Notes under the pieces: generated by a model
The model's input: the letters and a program-made list of their open reading frames with translations, nothing else
Told to the model about the DNA's origin: nothing
The model's database searches: none
Assembly (NCBI RefSeq): GCF_018373095.1
Contig: NZ_JAHAHT010000046.1
Location: 1 to 12,563, forward strand
Source of the DNA: Haemophilus parahaemolyticus
Lineage (GTDB): Bacteria > Pseudomonadota > Gammaproteobacteria > Enterobacterales > Pasteurellaceae
DNA: 12,563 nt
Direction: 5' to 3'
Shown: in pieces, positions 1-6,542 of the stretch
Layout: every line of letters begins with the position of its first letter
How positions within the stretch are numbered: position 1 is the first letter of the stretch
Program-made: the position numbers and the translations under genes

Positions 1-1
1 A

Positions 2-784
2 GCAGAAATTCTACAACTTGCTCACCTTTTAACCCGCAAACCGAAAGAGCTTTCAGGTGGTCAGCGTCAGCGTGTCGCAATTGGACGTACGTTAGTTTCA
101 CAACCAGAAGTCTTTTTGCTTGATGAACCCCTTTCTAACCTTGATGCGGCATTACGTGTGCAAATGCGTGTGGAAATTTCCAAACTGCACAAAAAACTCA
201 ACCGCACAATGATTTATGTAACTCACGATCAAGTCGAAGCCATGACCCTCGCTGATAAGATCGTGGTGTTACAAGCAAACAGCGACAACATTGAGAGTAA
301 CGTGGCTCAGGTTGGTCGCCCATTAGAGCTTTATCACTATCCAGCTAACCGTTTTGTCGCAGGATTTATCGGTTCACCAAAAATGAATTTTTTACCTGTG
401 CGTGTGGTGGAAGTGAAAGAGGATGCGGTTCAAATTGAGATGTTAGATGCAGATCACGTGAGTTTCTGGATTCCTGTGGAAGGTATGGGCTTAAATGTGG
501 GCGATAACGTTTCATTAGGTATTCGTCCAGAGCATTTACTCCCTTGTGAACATAGCGACATTTGTATTAAAGGCACGGTAAAAGTGGTGGAGCAATTAGG
601 GCACGAAACGCAAGTTTATCTCGAATTACCTGCAATTAAACAGAATATTGTTTATCGCCAAAATGACATTGTGTTAGTCAAAGAAGGCGATGAAATGGCA
701 ATCGGTATTAATCCGAATCGATGTCACCTGTTCCGTGAAGATGGTACAGCGTGCAGACGTTTATATAAAGAGTTGGGTGTTTAA
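2..784 (+). CDS. malK: Maltose/maltodextrin ABC transporter ATPase MalK (5' end missing)
   Basis: The window opens inside this gene; 260 codons remain and about 117 N-terminal residues, including Walker A, lie upstream. Visible in order: the ABC signature LSGGQRQR (from about base 50), Walker B VFLLDEP, the D-loop SNLD, and the switch histidine in YVTHDQ. A C-terminal regulatory domain follows with SLGIRPEHLL and ends HLFREDGTACRR, as in E. coli MalK. As a family, MalK is the cytoplasmic ATPase dimer that powers MalFG-dependent import of maltodextrins delivered by MalE, and its C-terminal domain binds and restrains MalT. Compared with my recollection of E. coli MalK there is a six-residue insertion just before VAQVG (bases 272-301). 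lamB follows after 38 bp, so they probably share an operon. malE/F/G would be expected upstream but are not in view. Confidence 0.96.
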   Translation, partial: AEILQLAHLLTRKPKELSGGQRQRVAIGRTLVSQPEVFLLDEPLSNLDAALRVQMRVEISKLHKKLNRTMIYVTHDQVEAMTLADKIVVLQANSDNIESNVAQVGRPLELYHYPANRFVAGFIGSPKMNFLPVRVVEVKEDAVQIEMLDADHVSFWIPVEGMGLNVGDNVSLGIRPEHLLPCEHSDICIKGTVKVVEQLGHETQVYLELPAIKQNIVYRQNDIVLVKEGDEMAIGINPNRCHLFREDGTACRRLYKELGV

Positions 785-810
785 CCTGTTTTTACATAAT
801 GACAAAACTA

Positions 811-816
811 AAGGAG
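811..816 (+). promoter_or_regulatory. Ribosome-binding site that fixes the lamB start
   Basis: AAGGAG lies 6 bp before the ATG at 823. It falls inside the alternative longer reading that begins at 799, so it supports the downstream start and the 23-residue signal peptide. Confidence 0.8.
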
Positions 817-822
817 CTTATT

Positions 823-2097
823 ATGAGCCTTAATAAAACAGTATTAGCAACAATCGTATCTGGTGCATTACTTTCTAGCACAGCATTTGCTGTTGATTTT
901 CATGGTTATGCTCGTTCAGGCATCGGCTGGACATCAGGCGGTGGTGAACAATCTGCATTCTCAGTAAATGGTGGTGGTTCTAAATACCGTTTAGGTAATG
1001 AATCTGATACCTATGCAGAATTTAAATTAGGTCAAGAACTATTCAAATCGGGTGAGAAATCTATCTACTTTGATTCTAACGTTGCTTATGGCGGTACGTT
1101 AAATGATAACGACTGGACAGATACTAGCCCAGCACTACGCGAATTAAATGCACAATTTAAAAACTTTGCAGATGTGTTACCTGGTGCAACATTATGGGCA
1201 GGTAAACGCTTCTACCAACGTCACGATGTGCATATGAACGACTTCTACTACTGGGATATTTCTGGTCCTGGTGCAGGGGTTGAGAACATTGATTTAGGTT
1301 TTGGTAAATTATCTGTAGCAGCAACCCGTAATACTGAGCGTGATGGTGCATTCTCTTACTATTATGACCACGCAACAAAAACATATAAGGATGATCGTAC
1401 GCAGAAAAAATCGGTTTATAACGATGTATTTGATGCGCGTTTAGCTAATATTGAATTATGGAAAGATGGTTCATTAGAGTTAGGTTTCGATTATGCTAAA
1501 GCTCATACCAAAGATGATGCACATTTCGTTAACGATAACGCAGTGAAAAAAGGTTATATGGGTACAGCAGAATACACCCAAGGTAACTTCTTTGGAGGCT
1601 TCAATAAATTTACCGTGCAATATGCAAAAGATTCAATGGTGGATGGTGCGGGACATGCTAGTGGCAGTTCTGCAGATAAACGCGGCAATATGCTTCGCTT
1701 AATCAACCAAGGTACATTCCAAGCAAGCGATAAAGTAGAAGTAATGTATGCCTTAATCTATCAAAAAAATGATTTAGATAACAAACAGGGTAAAACGTGG
1801 TACTCTGCTGGTATCCGTCCAATGTATAAATGGACAGACACTATGAGCACTTTATTAGAAGTGGGCTACGACCACATTAAAGATCAAGCTACTGGTAAGA
1901 AAAATGATTTAATGAAATACACTGTTGCACAACAATGGCAAGCAGGTAACAGCATTTGGGCTCGCCCGGCAATCCGTGTATTCGGTACTTACGCACACTG
2001 GAATGATAAATTCAATCAATCTGCTCGCACAGATGCAGGCTACAAAACGAAAGATGGCGAATTTATCGGTGGCGTACAATTTGAGGCTTGGTGGTAA
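823..2097 (+). CDS. lamB: Maltoporin LamB, outer-membrane maltodextrin channel
   Basis: Encodes 424 residues. I chose the ATG at 823 because AAGGAG (811-816) sits 6 bp upstream; an in-frame ATG at 799 lacks a comparable site and would put eight extra residues before a normal signal peptide. Residues 1-23 form a signal peptide ending TAFA, and the mature protein begins VDFHGYARSGIGW, nearly identical to the start of mature E. coli LamB. The protein ends in aromatic residues (EAWW), the usual outer-membrane barrel assembly signal. The family is a trimeric 18-strand beta-barrel with an aromatic greasy slide that guides maltodextrins into the periplasm. The body is rich in alternating polar/aromatic stretches and Gly/Asp/Asn turns, as expected of a porin. 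It lies between malK and malM, the same order as in E. coli. Confidence 0.97.
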   Translation: MSLNKTVLATIVSGALLSSTAFAVDFHGYARSGIGWTSGGGEQSAFSVNGGGSKYRLGNESDTYAEFKLGQELFKSGEKSIYFDSNVAYGGTLNDNDWTDTSPALRELNAQFKNFADVLPGATLWAGKRFYQRHDVHMNDFYYWDISGPGAGVENIDLGFGKLSVAATRNTERDGAFSYYYDHATKTYKDDRTQKKSVYNDVFDARLANIELWKDGSLELGFDYAKAHTKDDAHFVNDNAVKKGYMGTAEYTQGNFFGGFNKFTVQYAKDSMVDGAGHASGSSADKRGNMLRLINQGTFQASDKVEVMYALIYQKNDLDNKQGKTWYSAGIRPMYKWTDTMSTLLEVGYDHIKDQATGKKNDLMKYTVAQQWQAGNSIWARPAIRVFGTYAHWNDKFNQSARTDAGYKTKDGEFIGGVQFEAWW

Positions 2098-2106
2098 TAG
2101 CTTATA

Positions 2107-2149
2107 AAGCGGTCAAAATTGGTAAATCATTTGCAAAAATCGACCGCTT
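2107..2149. repeat. Inverted pair of DNA uptake signal sequences after lamB
   Basis: AAGCGGTC at 2107-2114 and its exact reverse complement GACCGCTT at 2142-2149 are separated by 27 bp. Read on the - strand, the right copy continues as GATTTTTGCAAA, which resembles the extended tail of the A. pleuropneumoniae-type uptake signal. Inverted uptake-signal pairs just past a stop codon are common in Pasteurellaceae and often double as hairpins. The 27-bp loop is long for a terminator, so a role in natural transformation is the safer reading. Confidence 0.75.
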
Positions 2150-2158
2150 AAAATTATC

Positions 2159-2220
2159 GTAGGGACAGGGTTTATCCCTGTCCTTTTCATATTATCGGAC
2201 GGGATAAACCCTGCCTCTAC
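2159..2220. repeat. Imperfect inverted-repeat element in the lamB-malM gap
   Basis: A left arm (2159-2183, starting GTAGGGACAGGG) and right arm (2197-2220, ending CCCTGCCTCTAC) are near-perfect reverse complements around a 13-bp loop. The left arm is itself a hairpin: GGACAGGG (2163-2170), loop TTTAT, CCCTGTCC (2176-2183), then TTTT. The RNA could therefore fold either as one long stem or as a compact terminator-like hairpin. It looks like a short interspersed palindromic element; a smaller relative with TAGGGG/CCCCTA arms lies after glnD. I infer it may lower expression of malM relative to lamB or protect the upstream mRNA 3' end. Confidence 0.7.
2163..2187 (+). terminator. Possible intrinsic terminator or attenuator between lamB and malM
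   Basis: An 8-bp perfect GC-rich stem (GGACAGGG/CCCTGTCC) with a 5-base loop is followed by TTTT. The T run is short and the stem competes with the longer inverted repeat around it, so partial termination within the operon is more plausible than a full stop. Confidence 0.45.
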
Positions 2221-2254
2221 AATTTATTACAATGAATATTTCAAGGGATAATTT

Positions 2255-3157
2255 ATGAAATTCAAACTCTCCCTTTTATTTTCCGCTCTTGCCCTTTCAA
2301 GTGCTATTTTTGCAAACGAACCATCTAAAACCGAACTCGCTAATTTCAATTGGCAAGCGGTCGATTTATCGCAAAAAATTACCAGCGATGTGAACGAGGC
2401 AAAAATTGCCGCCTTCGCTAAAAATCTTGCAGGCACAGACAGTGCCGTTATTGGTTACAAAATTCCTGCCAATCAAGGCACATTAAATATCAAAATTAAA
2501 AGCTTGGTCGTAGATAACAACCACATTTTTGTACCGAATGTATTAGTGCTTGATAGCAATTACAATGTTTCTCTCAAATATCCAGCCTCCCAATTTAAGA
2601 AAGCGGAAGAGCGAGGGTTAGAAGGTAACCAATTACAAGCTGAATTAAGCTTAACCCCTGTTTCAGGACAAGATTTTGTTTATGTGCTTCTCTACACCAC
2701 TGAACAAGATCTGAATGGGCAAACGCAATTCACCCACCCTGCTAAACTCTATGAAAAGGCAAAAGGCAACCAACCGCCAGCAATTGCCGATATTATGGTA
2801 AAACATACCAATTCGGGTAAAATCGAGTTAGAGGTGGATGGCATACAATCAACGCAATTTGTCGGTTTAGGTAATATTGCTAAAGGTGGTGCGATCTTTG
2901 AAAGTAAAGCACAAACTGCACCTACGCAAAGCGTGGGAGAGGCGAAACCAACGGCGAGCAAAATGCAAAAAAGCGTTAAAAATGAACCGCTTGCTCAGCC
3001 TGTAGAGCAAACTACGGAGCAATATTTCAACCAAGCGGTGAAAAGTGCGCTGAAAAATCATGACATTAATAAAGCAATGAACTTGGTCAATGAAGCAGAA
3101 AAATTAGGTTTAACTCAACCTCGTAAAATTTTCTTACAGCAAGTTTCATCTAAATAA
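2255..3157 (+). CDS. malM: Maltose operon periplasmic protein MalM
   Basis: Encodes 300 residues from the ATG at 2255, with AAGGGA (2243-2248) 6 bp upstream. Residues 1-20 form a signal peptide ending AIFA, predicting a mature N-terminus at NEPSK. Stretches such as PNVLVLDSNYN, FVYVLLYTTEQDL and HPAKLYEKAKGN align with what I recall of E. coli MalM (306 aa). The central part looks like a beta-rich domain. A low-complexity Gln/Thr/Pro/Lys linker follows (about residues 215-250), then a small helical module (TEQYFNQAVKSALKN to NEAEKLGL) resembling a TPR pair. MalM is a non-essential periplasmic protein of the maltose regulon whose biochemical role is still unclear. It is the last gene of the malK-lamB-malM unit, closed by the terminator at 3187. 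Confidence 0.92.
   Translation: MKFKLSLLFSALALSSAIFANEPSKTELANFNWQAVDLSQKITSDVNEAKIAAFAKNLAGTDSAVIGYKIPANQGTLNIKIKSLVVDNNHIFVPNVLVLDSNYNVSLKYPASQFKKAEERGLEGNQLQAELSLTPVSGQDFVYVLLYTTEQDLNGQTQFTHPAKLYEKAKGNQPPAIADIMVKHTNSGKIELEVDGIQSTQFVGLGNIAKGGAIFESKAQTAPTQSVGEAKPTASKMQKSVKNEPLAQPVEQTTEQYFNQAVKSALKNHDINKAMNLVNEAEKLGLTQPRKIFLQQVSSK
2354..2362 (+). repeat. DNA uptake signal sequence inside malM
   Basis: CAAGCGGTC followed by GATTTATCGCAAAAA, core plus AT-rich tail. Another core copy (CAAGCGGTG) occurs at 3032-3040 in the same gene. Confidence 0.75.
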
Positions 3158-3186
3158 TCCTATCTTTTTATCATAATGATCCTTTT

Positions 3187-3220
3187 GCCATCACTGCTGC
3201 AACACCGTGATGGCTTTTTT
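3187..3220 (+). terminator. Intrinsic terminator after malM
   Basis: GCCATCAC (3187-3194) and GTGATGGC (3207-3214) form a perfect 8-bp stem around a 12-base loop, followed directly by six T. It lies 29 bp after the malM stop and should end the operon, implying a separate promoter for malT. Confidence 0.85.
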
Positions 3221-3223
3221 ATA

Positions 3224-3238
3224 TTCTGGTTACCAGAA
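3224..3238. promoter_or_regulatory. Perfect 15-bp palindrome upstream of malT (operator-like)
   Basis: TTCTGGTTACCAGAA reads as 7-bp arms around one central base. The one-base loop makes an RNA hairpin unlikely and a dimeric protein-binding site more plausible. Its centre is about 50 bp before the start point predicted from the -10 element at 3269, a position typical of activator or repressor sites. It is not a CRP, FNR or MalT-box consensus. The inner 13 bp (TCTGGTNACCAGA) recur next to the hsdM repeats at 12096-12108. Confidence 0.45.
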
Positions 3239-3265
3239 ATTTCTCCCCCATTTTCTGTAAAAAAT

Positions 3266-3274
3266 TGCTAAAAT
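3266..3274 (+). promoter_or_regulatory. Candidate extended -10 promoter for malT
   Basis: TGCTAAAAT matches an extended -10 (TGN followed by TAAAAT at 3269-3274). No good -35 hexamer is visible at 16-18 bp, which fits an extended -10 or activator-dependent promoter. It lies between the malM terminator and malT and predicts a start near 3281. Confidence 0.4.
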
Positions 3275-3312
3275 CAAACTGCCATACATCCATAAAAAGA
3301 GGAAAAGAAAGG

Positions 3313-6033
3313 ATGCCATCTCTAATTTCGGGTTTAATGTCGAGTAAATTTATTGCTCATTTTTCGAAAAAAGAAAATAAGATTGAACGCCCTGCCTTAT
3401 TGGCAAAATTAGAAAAAGCAAAAAATTATCCACTCACCCTACTTGCTGCTCCAGCAGGTTATGGCAAAACGACCTTAATGGCTGAATGGCAAGCTATTCA
3501 AACTGCAAAACATCTGCGAGTTAGCTGGTTAAGTTTAGATAAAAGTGATAATCAAGCGGTCGAATTTGCTCGCTATTTTACACAAGCATTACGGGACGCA
3601 ACGCATCTCTCTTTTAGTCATTGCCTCTTTCAAGATGATCTTACCCGCTATTTTCATGAACTCTTGCTTGAATTACAAAGCATTCGTTCCCCTTTTTATC
3701 TTATTTTGGATGATTATCATCTGATCGAAAATGCAGAAATTCACGAAGCAATTCGATTTTGGCTAAAGCATCAGCCTGAAACGATGCATCTCATTCTGCT
3801 TTCTCGTACGCTTCCTCCCATCAGCATCACACAATTACGACTGCGTGAGAAATTGCTTGAAATAGGTGTAAATGATTTAGCCTTCGATCTTGAACAATGT
3901 CGTCAATTGATTGAACAAGCAACGAATATTACCCTAAGTGAAACAGCACTTCATCTCCTCTATGAGCATACGCAAGGTTGGATTAGTGCACTACAACTAC
4001 TTTGCTTTAGTTTAAAAACTTCCCCAGAATGGCTTAATACACCAGAGAAATTATTTGCTAGCCTGAGTCAGCAATATATAGAAGATTATTTGAGCGAGGA
4101 AGTCTTCCATTTCATTCCATCACAAACGCAATATTTTATGCAATGTTGTGCTCTGCTACATAAGATGAATGAACGTCTCGTATTCGCTTTAACGCAAGCA
4201 GAAAATGGGATTTATCAACTTGCAGAATTAGAAAAACAAGGCTTATTTGTACAACGTAATATTCACGAGAATGGCGAAACGTGGTGGCAATTTCACCCGA
4301 TTTTATCTGATTTTTTACGCCAACGTTGCCGAATGGAACATCCTCAAACTTGGCGAACATTACATCACCTTGCTATAACGGAATGGCTAAAGCTAGGTAA
4401 TGGCACAGAAGCCTTATATCACGCTCAAATTTTAGAAGAGCCAGCATTACTTTATCAAGTATTGCAAGAATATGGTTGGAGATTATTCCATCAAGGACAA
4501 TTAAAATTACTCGAAGAGTGTTTAAATTTAATGCCTGCTGAGCAGATTTGGCAGGATTCGAATTTAGTGCTGCTGAAAGCGTGGTTATCACAAAGCCAGC
4601 ATCGTTATCAAGAAGTCTCGGGAATCTTGCAAAATTTTAAACCAAATCAACCGCTTGAAGAGGATTTACAGGCTCATTTTGAAGCCTTGCAAGCTCAAGT
4701 TGCGATTAATGAAGGTAATGAGGATCTAGCTTACCAGCTTGCGAACCGTGCTTTAGTACATTTTTCTTCTAAAGTGGGCTATGCTCAAATTGTCGCTAAT
4801 TCTATTATTGGCGAAGCACAACATTGCCAAGGTTACCTCAAAGAAGGTTTGCAGCGAATGCAAAAAGTAGAAAAGATGGCATTAGAGCACTCTGCTTATC
4901 ATCAATGGCTCTGGTCAAAATTACAGCAAGCTGAAATGCTTTCCGCTCAAGGTTTTCTACAATCTGCTTATGATTTACTGAAAGATACGACGCAACAGGC
5001 TCAACTTTTACACAAAATTCCGATGCACGAATTTTTATTCCGTTTACGCGGACAAATTTTGTGGGAATGGCACCATTTAGATGAAGCTGAGGAGATGGCA
5101 AATGCGGGGATAGAAGTGCTTGAAAAAGAGAGTGAACAAGCACATTGCTTGGCATTGATCGCAAAAATTTCTCTTACTAAAGGGAATTTAACGAATGCTT
5201 CCCGCTTAATTGAACAAGGTAAAAATCTGCTTGCTAGCCATTTTGTTCATCGCGATTGGCTAACGACTTTTGATGAAGTTCAGCTCTATTATTGGCAAAT
5301 TAGCGAAGAAAAAGCACCGCTTGAAGGGTGGCTGGTACAAACCACGTTCCCGACTCAAGATCATAATCATTTCTTGCAACGCCAATGGCGAAATATTGCC
5401 CGCTGCTATTTGTTGCAAGCACAGTTTGATAAAGCATTAGAGATCGTAAACCGCTTATTAAAAACCACGGCAATCTTTAATTTAATTAGCGACACACAAC
5501 GAGCTTTGATTTTACGCAATCGCATTTATTATCAACAAGGTCAGCACGATTTAGCTCAACGCGATTTAATCCAAGCCTTAAATCTCAGCCAACAAACTAA
5601 TTTTATTAGTGCGTTCGTGATTGAAGGTGAGTTGATGGCTGAACAAATCCGCCAATTACTGCAAATCAATGTGTTAGATGATTTATCAACGCATAAAGCG
5701 AAATTTATTTTGCGTAGTATTAACCAGCATCATCGTCATAAATTCGCCCATTTTGATGAAGAGTTTGTAAGTCATTTACTGAAAAATCCACAGCTGCCTG
5801 AACTGCTCAAAATAAGTCCGCTCACTTCCCGCGAATGGCAAGTGCTTGGGCTAATTTATGCGGGTTACAGCAACGAACAAATTTCTCAAGAATTAGTCGT
5901 TGCAATAACCACAATCAAAACGCACATACGCAACCTCTACCAAAAGATTGGTGTTGAAAATAGGATTGAGGCGATTGAGTATACGAAAAGTTTATTGAAG
6001 ATGATGGGATATAACTATTTATATTCCTTATGA
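3313..6033 (+). CDS. malT: MalT, ATP- and maltotriose-dependent activator of the maltose regulon
   Basis: Encodes 906 residues (E. coli 901) from the ATG at 3313, preceded by AGAGGA (3298-3303) at 9 bp. A TTG at 3265 and an ATG at 3337 are in frame but lack a good ribosome site. Family: STAND-type signal ATPase. Walker A APAGYGKTT is at residues 46-54 and Walker B LILDDYHL near 130-137. A winged-helix/helical domain follows, then a superhelix of TPR-like repeats (roughly 430-805) that binds maltotriose. A LuxR-type HTH begins SPLTSREWQVLGL (about 835) with TTIKTHIRNLYQK as the DNA-contacting part. With ATP and maltotriose, MalT oligomerises and activates mal promoters; MalK holds it inactive when transport is idle. 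Sitting just after malK-lamB-malM, it controls its own neighbours. Its last 19 bp overlap the 3' end of the convergent cytochrome gene, and the C-terminus (GYNYLYSL) is longer than E. coli GYGV. Confidence 0.97.
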   Translation: MPSLISGLMSSKFIAHFSKKENKIERPALLAKLEKAKNYPLTLLAAPAGYGKTTLMAEWQAIQTAKHLRVSWLSLDKSDNQAVEFARYFTQALRDATHLSFSHCLFQDDLTRYFHELLLELQSIRSPFYLILDDYHLIENAEIHEAIRFWLKHQPETMHLILLSRTLPPISITQLRLREKLLEIGVNDLAFDLEQCRQLIEQATNITLSETALHLLYEHTQGWISALQLLCFSLKTSPEWLNTPEKLFASLSQQYIEDYLSEEVFHFIPSQTQYFMQCCALLHKMNERLVFALTQAENGIYQLAELEKQGLFVQRNIHENGETWWQFHPILSDFLRQRCRMEHPQTWRTLHHLAITEWLKLGNGTEALYHAQILEEPALLYQVLQEYGWRLFHQGQLKLLEECLNLMPAEQIWQDSNLVLLKAWLSQSQHRYQEVSGILQNFKPNQPLEEDLQAHFEALQAQVAINEGNEDLAYQLANRALVHFSSKVGYAQIVANSIIGEAQHCQGYLKEGLQRMQKVEKMALEHSAYHQWLWSKLQQAEMLSAQGFLQSAYDLLKDTTQQAQLLHKIPMHEFLFRLRGQILWEWHHLDEAEEMANAGIEVLEKESEQAHCLALIAKISLTKGNLTNASRLIEQGKNLLASHFVHRDWLTTFDEVQLYYWQISEEKAPLEGWLVQTTFPTQDHNHFLQRQWRNIARCYLLQAQFDKALEIVNRLLKTTAIFNLISDTQRALILRNRIYYQQGQHDLAQRDLIQALNLSQQTNFISAFVIEGELMAEQIRQLLQINVLDDLSTHKAKFILRSINQHHRHKFAHFDEEFVSHLLKNPQLPELLKISPLTSREWQVLGLIYAGYSNEQISQELVVAITTIKTHIRNLYQKIGVENRIEAIEYTKSLLKMMGYNYLYSL
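3553..3561 (+). repeat. DNA uptake signal sequence inside malT
   Basis: CAAGCGGTC followed by GAATTTGC. Further AAGCGGT cores on the - strand in malT lie near 4650, 5316 and 5450. Confidence 0.7.
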
Positions 6034-6398
6034 TATTTCTTTCTCATCTCATCAAGCTGTTCAATCATTTCTTTTGCTTCGGCTAAATTGCCTGCTTTGG
6101 CTTTTTCGTTGGCTTGATTTACCACATCAATCACTTCTTGCACGCCTGCTTGGTAGCCTTTGAAGCGTTCTTGATCATCTCCTACACTTTTTGGCATCGT
6201 ATGTTGAGCATCTTTTGAATATTCGATAAATTGCTCGGCAGCAGCTTGGAATTCCTCACTGGTTTGAGATTGGTTAAGGGCGTTGAGTTGCTTTTTCATT
6301 TGAATCATCTCTTTCATCACGCCTGCTGAAAGTGCATTTGCAGAAAATGCCAATAATCCCACCGCTAGAGAAGTTTTTAATAGCGTTTGAAGCTTCAT
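6015..6398 (-). CDS. cybC: Periplasmic cytochrome b562 (CybC family)
   Basis: Encodes 127 residues on the - strand; AAGGA (bases 6405-6409) sits 6 bp from the ATG. Residues 1-25 are a signal peptide ending ALSA, leaving about 102 mature residues, close to the 106 of E. coli b562. The mature protein is almost all helix-forming Glu/Lys/Gln/Ala, as in a four-helix bundle. The two heme ligands of the family can be placed: Met31 near the mature N-terminus (EMIQMKKQL) and His123 five residues from the end (KYHKEYK, against YHQKYR in E. coli). An Arg in the same place as E. coli Arg98 precedes it. The family binds heme b non-covalently; its physiological partner is not established. Overall identity is modest, so the family call rests mainly on length, ligands and ending. 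It converges on malT with a 19-bp overlap and has no space for a terminator of its own. Confidence 0.8.
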   Translation of the reverse strand: MKLQTLLKTSLAVGLLAFSANALSAGVMKEMIQMKKQLNALNQSQTSEEFQAAAEQFIEYSKDAQHTMPKSVGDDQERFKGYQAGVQEVIDVVNQANEKAKAGNLAEAKEMIEQLDEMRKKYHKEYK

Positions 6399-6436
6399 TT
6401 AAGATCCTTTATTCAAGATAAGTAAAAAGAAATGCC

Positions 6437-6464
6437 ATTTTAATAGAACAATCGCTTGCTACAA
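6437..6464 (-). promoter_or_regulatory. Candidate promoter for the cytochrome b562 gene
   Basis: On the - strand, TTGTAG (-35, bases 6459-6464) and TAAAAT (-10, bases 6437-6442) are separated by 16 bp and lie about 40 bp ahead of the start codon. The match is moderate. The 144-bp gap also serves the divergent trhP gene. Confidence 0.4.
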
Positions 6465-6542
6465 AGGGGTATTTCTTAGAAAATAATCGCTTTATGCCTT
6501 TCATTCTGAGAGGCACTGACTTGTAATCAGAAGAGAGTAATC

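Noticed and set aside
799..822. Upstream ATG as the lamB start
   Set aside because: It has no ribosome site of its own, while AAGGAG lies 6 bp before the ATG at 823 and the shorter form gives a normal signal peptide.
3265..3312. TTG at 3265 as the malT start
   Set aside because: It overlaps the likely -10 element, lacks a ribosome site, and would add 16 residues not seen in E. coli MalT.
4838..5164. Open frame on the - strand inside malT (108 codons)
   Set aside because: It lies wholly within the well-supported malT TPR region and resembles no family I recognise; taken as a shadow frame.
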